Source: Bedellia somnulentella (Eukaryota; Arthropoda; Insecta; Lepidoptera; Bedelliidae). From it: 64,000 bases of DNA. The translations under genes and the position numbers were made by a program. The notes under the pieces were generated by a model. That model was not told where the DNA came from and searched no databases. It was given only the letters and a program-made list of their open reading frames with translations. Location of the stretch: positions 7,068,001 to 7,132,000 of the forward strand of contig OY755198.1 in NCBI GenBank assembly GCA_963576735.1, written 5' to 3'. This document shows positions 1 through 9,774 of this stretch, piece after piece (positions within the stretch are counted from its first letter, which is position 1; every line of letters starts with the position of its first letter).

Positions 1-154
1 AAAGTTCTCCTCACTGCATTTTATGTACAAGTGTAATGTGAATAACGTGTGCCAATAAACGTTCAAACCATAAGAAGCTGTTTCAATCATATACATTGCT
101 ATTAAAAATTCTCTTAAGGCGATGTAGATCATTATTTTACTTCACTATTTTCTA

Positions 155-684
155 CAAAGACCCGAATGGCTGTGCATGATGCTGTTCTTGTTCCTACGCT
201 TATCTATGGCAGTGAATGTTGGGTGTGGCAGAAGAAGCATGAAAGCAGAGAAAATCCAGTGAAATGAGGTCCCTCAGAAAAGTTTGTAAAGTAAGGTTAT
301 GCGATCGTGTGAGGAATGACGCGATTCGTGAAAAGTGTGGTGTAAAAGATGATATTGTAAGTAAGATAGAAACAGGAATGTTGAGATGGTTTGGGCTCGA
401 GAGGATAGATGATAGGAAATCTATCTTCTCTAAAAAAGCTATCTTTAGAGCTAATTTGGAAGGTAATGTTAGCATAGGACGGCCACGAAGGACACACTAA
501 GACCAAATTGAGAGTGTGCTCAAAAAAGCAGGCGTCCGAAGTATGGAGAATAAAAGCATGTATGAAAAGATTGATCGATGTAGACGAAGCTAGAGAGATT
601 TACCAGTTTCGAACGAAGTGGCGATCAATAGTCTGTGCCTACCCCAATGGGAATTAACGGCGTGAGTATATGTATGTATGTATT
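155..684 (+). pseudogene. RTE-type LINE, C-terminal fragment with 3' end
   Basis: The decayed frame reads the end of an RTE-clade reverse transcriptase: an LIYGSECW-like stretch, then RLCDRVRND, then MLRWFG and GRPRRTH. This C-terminus recurs at 5.4, 7.3, 8.7, 25, 42.2, 45.2 and 58 kb. A stop follows RRTH and the frame is shifted, so it is dead. The 3' end reads ACCCCAATGGGAATTAACGG, then GCGTGAGTATATGTATG repeats, and lies directly beside SINE-A debris. Confidence 0.85.
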
Positions 685-700
685 TTATACATTTATCACT

Positions 701-870
701 TATAACGGCTACCAACCCCGAAAAGGGGCATCCAGAGCTTCAGAACTAGAAACTCCTCAGCCAACCGCATCGCCCTAAAATCACTTAAAAAGTCCCAATA
801 TCCTTATTCGCCTCTTACGAACACTCAAGGGAGGAAATGGGGTAGTGCTATTCTACGCAAACACTACATA
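701..870 (-). mobile_element. SINE-A copy with internal deletion
   Basis: Reads tail to head on the plus strand. It jumps from the CCTCAGCC segment straight to the CCGCATCGCCC segment, so about 70 bp of the middle are missing. Confidence 0.75.
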
Positions 871-894
871 GTATGAAGAAACTACACATACATA

Positions 895-950
895 CAACAA
901 TCACTTAAAGAGTTCAAATTCCCTAAGACGCCTCTTGCGACACCTACGAA
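895..950 (-). mobile_element. SINE-A fragment
   Basis: A short piece of the 5' half (CACTTAAAGAG...CGCCTCTTGCGACACC), old and diverged. Confidence 0.5.
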
Positions 951-977
951 AACAAAGAGGTTAAAACAATATTAATT

Positions 978-1206
978 TGCTATCCCTTCCGGTGGGTGTA
1001 CGTAAGAGGCGAGTAACGGTATTGGGGCTTTTAAGGGATTTTTGGGCGAGGCGGCTGGAGACCCATCACCAACAACCTTTATTTTACCATCATTTACCCA
1101 CTCAACTTTCCAAAAGTGGCTGAGAAATTTTTAATTCCTTAGCTCTGGCTACCCCTTTTAGGGATTTATAGCCGTGAGTATGTAGTATGTAAGTATGTAT
1201 GTAATT
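978..1206 (+). mobile_element. SINE-A, 5'-truncated
   Basis: Begins at the CTTCCGGTGGGTGTACG block and runs to a TATG-rich tail. The Helitron at 1208 abuts the tail. Confidence 0.85.
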
Positions 1207-1207
1207 A

Positions 1208-2137
1208 CTAGTGGATCGGCCCAGCTAAGCACGGGTAGCGTAGTTTTAAAAATATCCGAGGTTTCTTCAATCACTGCCCGCCCTTTGTGAAATTATTACA
1301 ACTTAAAGCACTCCTAAATAGTGTTGCTTTGAGATTGTGAAAGTGCTTTTATGAACGGTTAAGTATCTCCAAAAATAAGCCCTTGCGCACAAACAATCAG
1401 AGTTACAAACTTCGCATACATCATAGATGTAGTCACGGCTATCTTTTGCCCGCGCAACCGTTACACAAAAATAATCCTTATAGCATTCAGTATTCACGTG
1501 CGACGACGGCGCGATGGTTTATTTCAAGTATAAGTTTGTTGTTCCTATACCGATTTCTATGATTCTTTTTTATTTAATAGGTAATAATATAAACTTATTG
1601 AAATTAGAGATGAGTGAGAATAATATTAACGTAAGAGTAAACAATTTTAATCAGAATGCTCCGAACTGCTAAGCTATCAGCAGTTACACGTGTTATTGTG
1701 AGTCAACCATAAAAGATAGACATATGCTGTTGAGGGATATTTTTTGACAATTTCATGTGGAATATTTACGTCACACATGATTTCTATGTAACTTTAACAA
1801 TTAAGGCTGCACCCGCGACGGAAGTTTAAAAGTGGAGTAACTTCTGCCGTTTTCCCAAAAATTCCCGAAATTTTCCTTAACTACCCTGTTAAAAAGTATA
1901 CTATAACCTGCCCAGGAGTATGAAGAATAATTGTACCAAGTTTCGTTAAAATCCATCGAGTGGTTTTTATTTCCATAAGGAACATACAAACCGACAGACA
2001 GACAGATCGACAGACAAAAATTTTACTGATTGCATTTTTGGCATCAGTATCGATCCCTAATCACCACCTGATAGTTATTTTGAAAATATATTTCATGTAC
2101 AGAATTGACCTCTCTACAGATTTATTATAAGTATAGA
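1208..2137 (-). mobile_element. Non-autonomous Helitron (Helitron-D)
   Basis: On the minus strand it starts TCTATACTTATAATAAATCT and ends CCGGGC-like/CTAG, inserted between A and T with no target duplication, as Helitrons do. It carries the family's short GTCT tract and resembles lepidopteran LEP1-type elements as I remember them. No Rep/helicase coding is present, so it is non-autonomous. The 3' end contains CCCGTGC and a short terminal hairpin. Confidence 0.8.
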
Positions 2138-2326
2138 TAGATTATTATATTACATACACACACACAGTAATAATATATTATTTCTATGTATTTTTCTATT
2201 TTGGCCATTGAGACGACAGCCGTGGCCGAGTGGATAGGTTCGATCCCCGCTGAGAGCAACATTTATGTGATGAGCATAAATGATTGGTTCTTAGTCTTGG
2301 GTGTTATTTATATCTGTATTATATAA

Positions 2327-3148
2327 CTAGTGGATCGTCCCAGCTTCGCACGGGTAGCGTTGTTATTTTAAATATCTGAGGTTTCTTTCTTCAGTCCCTG
2401 CTTAAGCATTGTGAAATTCAGCGCAATATTTTCAATTTATTTAATTTATAGCACTCCCTAAACAGTGTAAATTGGTGATTTTGAATGCGCTTTAATGAAC
2501 AGTTCAGTATTTCCATTAAATAGCAAATTTTGGAATAAAACGCTATAAAGTATTTATAACAATCTGAAAAATAAATCATTACATGATTTAGGATGCAACT
2601 ACTGGCGCCATCTAGTATGTTATATATATAAATTAGTAAAGATTTGGTTTTGGTCACGGGCGCGCTGGCTTATTTTATGTATAATTTCGGTGTTTGTCTA
2701 CCGATTTCTATGATATTTTTTTTATTGAATAGGTAATAATGTTACCTTTTTTAAATTAGAGATGAGTCAGAGGTTTACAAACGTAAGAGTAAACAAATAT
2801 AATCAGAATGTTCCGATTTGCTAAGCTATCAGGAATTACACGTGTTATTGTGAGTCAACCGTAAAAGATAGACATAAACTGTTAAGGATTTTTTTTGTTC
2901 GATAATTTTATGCAGAATTTTTCCGTGATACATGATTTCTATGTAAGTTTAACCATTAAGGCTGAACACGCGACGGAAGCTTAAAAAATGGAGTAACTTC
3001 TCCCGTTTTCCCAAAATTTCCCAAAATTCCCCTTAACTACTCTGCTGGAAAGTATACAAAAACCTGCGCAGTAGTATGAAGAATAATTGTACTAAGTTTC
3101 GTTAGAATCCGTCGAGTAGTTTTTGTTTCCATAAGGAACATACAAACC

Positions 3149-3194
<46 letters not shown>

Positions 3195-3313
3195 AATTTT
3201 ACTGATTGCATTTTTGGAATCAGTATCGATCCCTAATCATCACCTGATAGTTATTTTGAAAATATATTTCATGTACAGAATTGACCTCTCTACAGATTTA
3301 TTATAAGTATAGA
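2327..3313 (-). mobile_element. Helitron-D inserted in SINE-C
   Basis: A 987-bp copy, TC start at 3313 and CTAG end at 2327 on the minus strand, inserted at an A/T step of SINE-C with no duplicated target. It contains a long (CAGA)n tract. Confidence 0.85.
3149..3191. repeat. (CAGA)n microsatellite inside Helitron-D
   Basis: About ten tetranucleotide units. The same tract differs in length in every Helitron-D copy of the window, so it is a fast-evolving internal repeat. Confidence 0.9.
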
Positions 3314-3383
3314 TAATCGTTGAGTTAGTATCCCATAATACAAGTTCTACTTAGTTTGGGGCTAACTTGATCTGTGTATAGTG

Positions 3384-3387
<4 letters not shown>

Positions 3388-3414
<27 letters not shown>

Positions 3415-3426
3415 CATATATATATT
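3388..3426. repeat. (TA)n microsatellite
   Basis: TA dinucleotides at the junction between the SINE-C 3' end and the following SINE-B. Confidence 0.85.
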
Positions 3427-3446
3427 ATTATTTATTTATTTATATT

Positions 3447-3698
3447 TATCATGGTTGTTAACGGTGAGGGAAAACATCGTGAGGAAACCCACATGGCTGA
3501 GTTGTACTTAGCCATGTGACAGTGTATTCGTACAAAACGGCGTTAGGCCTGCCCCCTATCACGTGAGTACACTGTCTAAGCAAAACGTGGGTACCTTCTC
3601 TGGAAACTAGATGGCGCTTGCCATGTGAGTTCAGAAGTATTGGTACCTCTGCCAACCCCTTCGGGGATAAACGGCGTGAACGTTTATGTTAGATAGAT
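3447..3698 (+). mobile_element. SINE-B, 5'-truncated, variant 3' half
   Basis: Lacks the tRNA head and starts at TTATCATGGTTGTTAACGG. It has the subfamily segment GGAAACTAGATGGCGC in place of the usual CACCAGGTGACAAAGTCACG. It sits directly on the AT-rich tail of SINE-C. Confidence 0.8.
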
Positions 3699-3867
3699 AT
3701 ATAGATAACTCGTTTGTTTATGTTAACATAACACCACATACAATATGAAAAACAATACATAAAGTGAAAAAAAAACAATATTTTTAAACTTAAAATTAGT
3801 GCTATGGTAACACAAACTATATGTTATATGTTATTATTTATTTTTTTATTTTTTCATTGTTGAGTTT

Positions 3868-4003
3868 ATTGTGATAGCTCAGGGGTTAGAATACCGCTTA
3901 TCGTGTAGACAATGAGGGTTGAAATCCTGAGTCGGGCTAGTATAGTATTATATTATCTGTGGTCGGGCCTACCCAATTTATATTTCCTAAAGATAAAATC
4001 GCC
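3868..4003 (+). mobile_element. SINE-B head fragment
   Basis: A tRNA-like block (GATAGCTCAGGGGTTAGAAT, then GGTTGAAATCCTGAGTCGGG), a short interruption, then the GGTCGGGCCTACCCAATTT segment of SINE-B. Old and isolated. Confidence 0.6.
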
Positions 4004-4468
4004 GTAAAAAGAAAGTTTTTGGGTAGATTTCTTTGGCCCATTTCATTCGTGTCCCTATTTTTTTATATCAGACAATCTACGTTACAAAATTTTCTTCTTT
4101 CAAACTTTAGTGTGGAGAAATGGTTCTGTACTAAATATTATAATTCTTCACTTCAAAATTAAGACGGCAGAGATTAATAATTATAACTTCTCTAGTCAAC
4201 CAGTAAACAGAGATAAAGATAATTTAATAAAACATGACAGCGATCAAATAAATTTTCCATTCGAACATATTGTTTATGCAATTCACTTATACTCCTACGT
4301 CAGTTGGTTATTATAGTTTCCTGCTGAATACAAATTTGGTGTTACTGAATATTTCATTATTATATTTGAGAGGAGTGTTTCGAATTATTTAGTGGCATAA
4401 ATAACTGACGACCCACCTTTACTTTACACGCGTAGAAATACCTTTATTTATGAGGGATGAGGGATTTG
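4004..4468. other. No recognisable feature
   Basis: AT-rich sequence with short open frames of about 67 codons that resemble nothing known. Confidence 0.5.
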
Positions 4469-4678
4469 CTGTGTAGTGTCGGCTTAGAATAACACTACCC
4501 CATTTCTGCCGGTGGGTGTTCGTAAGAGGCAACTAACCAGGAGACCCATCACCAACAACCTGTATTTTACCTTCTTTTCCCCATACAACTTTCCAAAAGC
4601 GGCTGAGGAATTTCTAATTCCTTAGCTCTGGCTACCCTTCTAGGGATTTATAGCCGTGAGTATATGTATATATGTATG
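4469..4678 (+). mobile_element. SINE-A with internal deletion
   Basis: Complete at both ends but skips from GGCAACTAAC to GGAGACCCATCACC, losing about 45 bp. Confidence 0.85.
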
Positions 4679-4803
4679 AGGGATTCGTACATACCTACAA
4701 ACCGAGCTTTTATATTGGAAATAATTTATTTCTGTGTATATCTTAACTTTAACCACATAACATTCATACATATTTTACTATAAATACTTGGAATTAATTA
4801 CTT

Positions 4804-4942
4804 AGAATAGTGTCGGCTTAAAATGTTACTACCCCTTTTTTCCCATATTGGTGTCGTAAGAGGCGACTAAGGGTATGTGGTTTTGAATCTCTGGCTACCC
4901 CTTTTTGGGATACATGGTCGTGAGTATATATATATGTATGTA
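4804..4942 (+). mobile_element. SINE-A, heavily deleted
   Basis: GTGTCGGCTTAAAATG head joined directly to the CTCTGGCTACCCC and CGTGAGTATATATA end. Confidence 0.7.
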
Positions 4943-5012
4943 ATAATAGTAAAAGTTTTGCATTGTTTAGCATATTGGATCATACATGAAAAGAAACTGA
5001 TGATAAAAAACT

Positions 5013-5132
5013 ATGGATTATTTTTATTATTTCAACCTTTTGTAGCGACTCCTAAAACTATCTTCAAAATTCCGAAAAAAAAACCAGTTTTAGGAGTCGA
5101 TACCAAGGGTTGAAATAATAAAAATAATCCAT
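5013..5132. repeat. Hairpin (fold-back) element
   Basis: Two arms of about 45 bp (ATGGATTATTTTTATTATTT...ACTCCTAAAACT and its complement) flank a short loop. Probably a small MITE; I see no second copy. Confidence 0.75.
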
Positions 5133-5140
5133 CAATGTAT

Positions 5141-5392
5141 TGCTGTGTAGTGCCGGCTTAGAATAGCGCTACCCCATTTCTTCCGGTGGGTGTACGTAAG
5201 AGGTGACTAACGGTATTGGGGCTTTTAAGAGAACATTGGGCGATGCGGTAGGAGACCCATAACCAACAACCTTTATTTTATTATCTTTTCCCCACTCAAC
5301 TTTCCAAAAGTGGCTGAGGAATTTTTAATTCCTTAGCTCTGCCTACCCCTTCTAGGGATTTATAGCCGTGAGTGTATGTATGTTTGTGCATA
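5141..5392 (+). mobile_element. SINE-A, full length (reference copy)
   Basis: Defines the family. Order: GCTGTGTAGTGCCGGCTTAG head; CTTCCGGTGGGTGTACGTAA; GGTATTGGGGCTTTTAAG; GGGCGATGCGG then GGAGACCC; CAACAACCTTTATTTTA; AAGTGGCTGAGGAATTT; CTCTGGCTACCCCTTCTAGG; GATTTATAGCCGTGAGT; (TATG)n tail. No coding. GGCTTAGAATA is weakly A-box-like and GGTTGGAGACC weakly B-box-like, but they are about 100 bp apart, so a tRNA origin is not shown. Target duplications at many copies and the LINE-like tail make it a retroposed SINE. Confidence 0.85.
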
Positions 5393-5399
5393 GGTGAAA

Positions 5400-5650
5400 A
5401 AGATCTAAGGTAATGTCAGTAGAGGATGGTCACGGAGGACACATTTGAACCAACTACAGCAGGGTAAGCACGAGCATTATTTTATCGACACAATACCAGT
5501 TAGAATGAGATGGCAGTATACGATACTAAGTAAGTGCGTAAGAGATGGCTGCTTTATCGCACGCGATAACTAGTTTAAACACGGCTCGAGCTTGCCCTTC
5601 AGACAGTGCCCAAAAAGGCAGGTGTCTGAAGTGTGAAGAATGAAAGAGTA
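5400..5650 (+). pseudogene. RTE LINE fragment, interrupted
   Basis: AAGGTAATGTCAGTAGAGGA and the ACGGAGGACACATTTG segment are separated by about 145 unrelated bases from CCAAAAAGGCAGGTGTCTGA. These are the NVSRGRPRRTH and KKAGV parts of the RTE C-terminus. Confidence 0.7.
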
Positions 5651-5980
5651 TACTTTAAAATATTCATACATAAAAATATTCATATGTATAAAAATATTTT
5701 TGTTAATTCTGGTATTTAAGTCCTAACTTTGGTGACGTTTTTATAAAGTTATTAATATTTAACAGCATAGAATCTAAATCAAATACATTTTCTTTGGCAA
5801 ATATTAACTTTTTTGCCATTCAAGCCTAAATGAGGACTGTGAAAGTTACCCGGCTATATGCTGTATTATAGGACTTAAACCAAAGTTTTCAATGCAAATA
5901 TATGATAAAAACTATCTTCTATCATCATAATATTACAATTACTGTAAAGTTTCCAAATTGGCAAAAATAAAAATAAAAAT
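5651..5980. other. No recognisable feature
   Basis: AT-rich and without a long frame or an internal repeat. Confidence 0.5.
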
Positions 5981-6223
5981 GTTGTGTAGTGTCGGCTTAG
6001 AATAACACTACCCCATTTCTTCCGGTGGGTGTACATAAGAGGCGACTAACGGTATTGGGGCAAGGGATTTTTGGGCGATGTGATTGGAGACCCATCACCA
6101 ACAACCTTTATTCCACCATCTTTATAACACTCAACTTCCAAAAGTGGCTGCGGAATTTCTAATTCCCTAGCTCTGGCTACCCCTTCTAGGGATGCCGTGA
6201 GTATATGTATGTATGTATGTGTA
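5981..6223 (+). mobile_element. SINE-A, nearly full length
   Basis: Head TTGTGTAGTGTCGGCTTAG, tail (TATG)n. A few small deletions, one removing most of the GATTTATAGCC block. Confidence 0.85.
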
Positions 6224-6361
6224 TGTGATTTTTTATCAATTTTAATACGGCTAGTATGGAATCCGCCATACTAATGTCATGCACACCCATAATTTACGCA
6301 CACCTTTGTTTTTTTTTTTGGTATCGCCTGTCGTATTTGTATTGTAAGTATAGCATACTAA

Positions 6362-6500
6362 GGCCCGATTTCTGAATTGAGTATTCAAGCTGAGAACGAC
6401 TTGAGTATCGTATTGTCTCATTCAGTTGTTAAGATTTCAATGCGACAGAACGATACTTAAGTTGTTCTCAGCTGGAATACTCAATTCAGAAAGCGGGCGT
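6362..6500. mobile_element. MITE-F
   Basis: Terminal inverted repeats of about 25 bp beginning GCCCGATTTCTGAATTGAGT, with a second copy at 31134-31286. No coding capacity. Confidence 0.8.
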
Positions 6501-6502
6501 AG

Positions 6503-6763
6503 ATACATACATACATACATACATATACTCACGGCTATAAATCCCTTAACGGGGTAGCCAGAGCTTTGGAATGAAGCTTTGAAATTCCTCAGCCACTTTT
6601 GGAAGTTGATTGGGGAAAAGATGGTAATAATAAATGTTTTTGGTGATGGGTCTCCAACCACATCGCCCAAAAATCACTTAATAAGCCCCTATACCCTTAG
6701 TCGCCTCTTACGATCACCCACGGTTAGAAATGGGGTAATTATTCTAAGCCGACACTACACGGC
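6503..6763 (-). mobile_element. SINE-A, full length
   Basis: Tail (CATA)n at the left, head CCGACACTACACGGC at the right. It directly follows MITE-F. Confidence 0.9.
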
Positions 6764-6774
6764 GTAGATCTATG

Positions 6775-6930
6775 TTTAATACTATATAATATACATATCA
6801 ATAACATCCAAGACAAAGAAACAATCAGTTTTCCTCATGACATAAATGCTGCTCTCATTGGGTATCGAACCCGCAACTCCCGGACCACGAAGCTAGTCAC
6901 CTATCCACTCGGCCACGGACGTCGTCAAAA
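6775..6930 (-). mobile_element. SINE-C copy
   Basis: On the minus strand: CGTGGCCGAGTGGATAGGTG, then GGTTCGATACCCAATGAG, then a TTATGTCATGAG segment. The tRNA-like A and B boxes are intact. Confidence 0.8.
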
Positions 6931-6978
6931 TAAACTTACGGCACCAAAGTACGGAAAATGTTGTTCTTTAAATGTCTA

Positions 6979-7209
6979 AGGGCAGAAACTGCGTAACGCG
7001 ACTGCGCGTCGCGGGTCGGGTCAGATTACGCTGGTCGCTTCATAGTTGAATGGGCACTGACCACTATCAGTAGACCTCACACGCCGCGTCCACGCGTGTT
7101 TAGAAGAGCAGTCAATTTACATTGGTCAGTGCCTAATCTGCTATGAAGCTGCCAGCGTAATCTGAACCGACTCGCGCGTGCACACGCGTAACGCAGTTTG
7201 TGCCCTAAG
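6979..7209. mobile_element. MITE-O with long GC-rich inverted repeats
   Basis: Outer ends AGGGCAGAAACTGCGTAACG and the complement of ACGCGTAACGCAGTTTGTGC; imperfect pairing extends about 70 bp through CAGATTACGCTGG. GC-richer than its surroundings. The superfamily is not clear. Confidence 0.75.
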
Positions 7210-7261
7210 GTTTCTTAGTTACTGCTCATCCCTTGTGAATTGAGCGTGATAATATATATCT

Positions 7262-7432
7262 AATGTTACTCAATGGATTCAAAAAGGCAGCAGTCCAAAG
7301 TATGTATGATAAAAGCGCAAGGATGAAAAGTTTGATGGATGTAAACGAAGCTAGAGAGGTTTGCCAGGATCGTTCAAAGTGATGATCGGAAATGCTTCTA
7401 ACCAATAATGGCATTAGTATATGTATGTATGT
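7262..7432 (+). pseudogene. RTE LINE 3' fragment
   Basis: TTCAAAAAGGCAGCAGTCCA through AGAGAGGTTTGCCAGGATCG to a GTATATGTATGTATG tail. The SINE-A at 7446 inserted just after this tail. Confidence 0.8.
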
Positions 7433-7445
7433 AATTTTACTTATA

Positions 7446-7688
7446 CATACATACATACATATACTCACGGCTATAAATCCCTAGAAGGGGTAGCCAGAGC
7501 TAAGGAATCAGAAATTCCTCAGCCACTTTTGGAAGTTCTGTGGGGAAAAGATGGTGAAATAAAGGTTGTTGGTGATGGGTCTCCAACCGCATCGCCCAAA
7601 AATCCCTCAAAAGCCCCAAAACCGTTAGTCGCCTCTTATGTACACCCACCAGTGCTATTCTAAGCCGACACTACACAGCAAGAGAGAG
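7446..7688 (-). mobile_element. SINE-A with target duplication
   Basis: Flanked by AATTTTACTTATA at 7433-7445 and 7689-7701, a 13-bp duplication typical of target-primed reverse transcription. The head end also carries a short AGAGAGAG stretch. Confidence 0.9.
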
Positions 7689-7811
7689 AATTTTACTTAT
7701 ATGAATGATTTATGATTCTTTTGATTAAAGAATTATACAAAATAGGTTTAGCGTTTTTCGAACCCTATTAATTTCAAACAGATTTCCTCTTAGTAATTCA
7801 ACTCAATCTGA

Positions 7812-8163
7812 AACGTTCGCGCCAAATATCCCCGAAGGGGTTGGCAGAGGTACTAATACTTCTGAACATCACGTAACATCGTCACCTGGTGTTCAGAGGA
7901 GTTACCCACGTTTTGCTTGGACAGTGTACTCACGTGATAAGGGGCAGGCCTATCGCCGTTTTGTACGAATTTACCTTCACATGACTAAGTGCATCTCAGC
8001 CATGTGGGTTTCTTCACGATGTTTTCCCTCACCGTTAACAACCATGATAAATTAACCACATACATATCTAGAGAAAGACAAATGATGTAGACCCGACCCA
8101 GGATTTGAACACTCATTGTCAGCACAATAAGCGGTGTTCTACCCACTGAGTTATCCCGGTTGC
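7812..8163 (-). mobile_element. SINE-B, near full length
   Basis: Runs from the CGAAGGGGTTGGCAGAGG end to the tRNA-like head (GATAACTCAGTGGGTAGAAC on the minus strand). Moderately diverged. Confidence 0.85.
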
Positions 8164-8230
8164 TAGGTTTTCTTTTCAATAACATTGTTTTTTTTTAAGA
8201 TTCATAATTATTATAGTATATAAAAATTTA

Positions 8231-8300
8231 CCCCGATGAGATTCAAACCTACAACCATCCCACAATATAGCCTCCTAAGTTATGGACCTCATCTATTGAA
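8231..8300 (-). repeat. tRNA-like SINE head
   Basis: The minus strand reads an A-box-like ATAACTTAGGAGG and a B-box-like GGTTTGAATCTC at tRNA spacing. The acceptor stem is poor, so this is a SINE or pseudo-tRNA relic. Confidence 0.4.
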
Positions 8301-8603
8301 AATAAATTGGGTTACGCACACATCGGCACACAGACACAAACGCACACATATAAATGGTACAATAATAAGTAACGTACCTATTGTTGTTCCCGGATTTTCT
8401 CAAATACACAGGTTTTAGTTTGTTTAACGCGGAGAGGCGAAGTCATACTAGTGTCTTTTCAGTGTATCACAAGCTTTATACCGAGTTTAGGGCGATCGCA
8501 GACCGACGGACAAATTGTCGCAGTTTTGGTCGTTGAGAAATATATCTATAACTTTTTGCTTGTGAAATTTTGGTCACCTTACTAACTCAACCCAGCTATA
8601 ATC
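8301..8603. other. No recognisable feature
   Basis: Contains a CACA-rich stretch and a GC-richer patch near 8490 but no supported gene or repeat. Confidence 0.5.
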
Positions 8604-8700
8604 ATGGCTCTTAATCACAGAAAGAAATAGCTAGAGCCTCAAAAACAGAAACTCCTTAGCCGCTTTTGTAAGCTGTGTGGGGAAGAAAGTGAAATAAAGA
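8604..8700 (-). mobile_element. SINE-A 3' fragment
   Basis: Matches the 3' part of the family: AGAAACTCCTTAGCCGC and GTGTGGGGAAGAAAGTGAAA. Confidence 0.6.
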
Positions 8701-8880
8701 ATGATTAACTACATACATACATACTCACGCCATTATTTCCCATTAAGGTGGGCAGAGACTGTCGATCGCTTCTTTGTACGATACTGGCAAACCTCTCTAG
8801 CTTCGTTTACATCCATCTATCATTTTATACATGCACTTTTATTTTTCATACTTCAGACGCCTGCCTTCGCTATTAAAACA
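8701..8880 (-). pseudogene. RTE LINE 3' fragment
   Basis: Starts with the CATACATACTCACGCC tail and runs back through CGATACTGGCAAACCTCTCT to CAGACGCCTGCCTT. Confidence 0.8.
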
Positions 8881-9375
8881 AGTTTATTTGTAAATACATG
8901 TGAATACGGTATAAAATGTAGAAACGATATCAAAGTATTCTTACAAACATTATCTTCCTTTGGGGATATATCCTAATGCGATGTCTTCGCAAGATTAGCT
9001 TAAATTTCACGATGTTCAATATAATTCGAATAAAGAACAGTATAAACTTTCTTAAAAATCTAATGGTTCTCTTACTTACACGATTTTTTTAAATTAAAAC
9101 TAGGAAAAATGTAATTAACAATTTTTTGTTAATTATAATTACGAATCAGGTACAGAAATACCTAGTTTAAACACAATCAAAGATATCGCATATCTATCTG
9201 TCGCATATAAACGCTTGTTTGTAGCCAGCCTTTAGTTTTTGTCGGACTTATATTTGTAATTCAAAACTATAATCTCCATGACGTGGGGGCATAATAAAAG
9301 AGATTCCAAATCTGTGCGCTTATTTAGAATGTTTTTTTTAATATACGGTAATATATATATATAAAAGAAAGTCGT
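8881..9375. other. No recognisable feature
   Basis: AT-rich, with a small inverted repeat near 9115-9145 (GTAATTAACA / TTGTTAATTA). No gene seen. Confidence 0.5.
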
Positions 9376-9387
9376 GTTAGTTACACT

Positions 9388-9729
9388 CGGTTATCGTACA
9401 AACGACTAGTGTTCGAATCCTGGGTCGGGCCTACACCAATTTATCTTTTCTAAAGACATATGTGTGGTTAATTTATCATGGTTGTTAACGGTGAGGGAAA
9501 ACATCGTGAGGAAACCCACATGGCTGAGTTGTACTTAGTCATGTGACAGTGTATTCGTACAAAACGGCGATAGGCCTGCCCCCTATCACGTGAGTACACT
9601 GTCCATGCAAAACGTGGGTACTCTGAACACCAGGTGACAAAGTCACGTGATGTTCAGAAGTATATGTACCTTCCCTTCCCTTCGGGGATATTCGGCGTGG
9701 ACGTTTATGTTATTTTATTTTTATGTTAT
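9388..9729 (+). mobile_element. SINE-B, 5'-truncated, with target duplication
   Basis: Starts within the tRNA head (CGGTTATCGTACAAACGAC) and ends in ATGTT repeats. GTTAGTTACACT at 9376-9387 recurs at 9730-9741, so the truncation occurred during insertion. Confidence 0.9.
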
Positions 9730-9774
9730 GTTAGTTACACTTTTTATAAAAAAAAAAAATATTAAAAAAGTAAT

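Larger units (their letters stand above)
2211..3400 (+). mobile_element. SINE-C split by a Helitron
   Basis: A tRNA-like head (GCCGTGGCCGAGTGGATAGG, then GTTCGATCCCCGC) runs to 2326 and continues at 3314 with ATCGTTGAGTTAGTATCCC and CTAACTTGATCTGTGTATA. The continuous version at 21180-21394 confirms that the two halves belong together. Length and internal promoter boxes fit a tRNA-derived SINE. Confidence 0.8.
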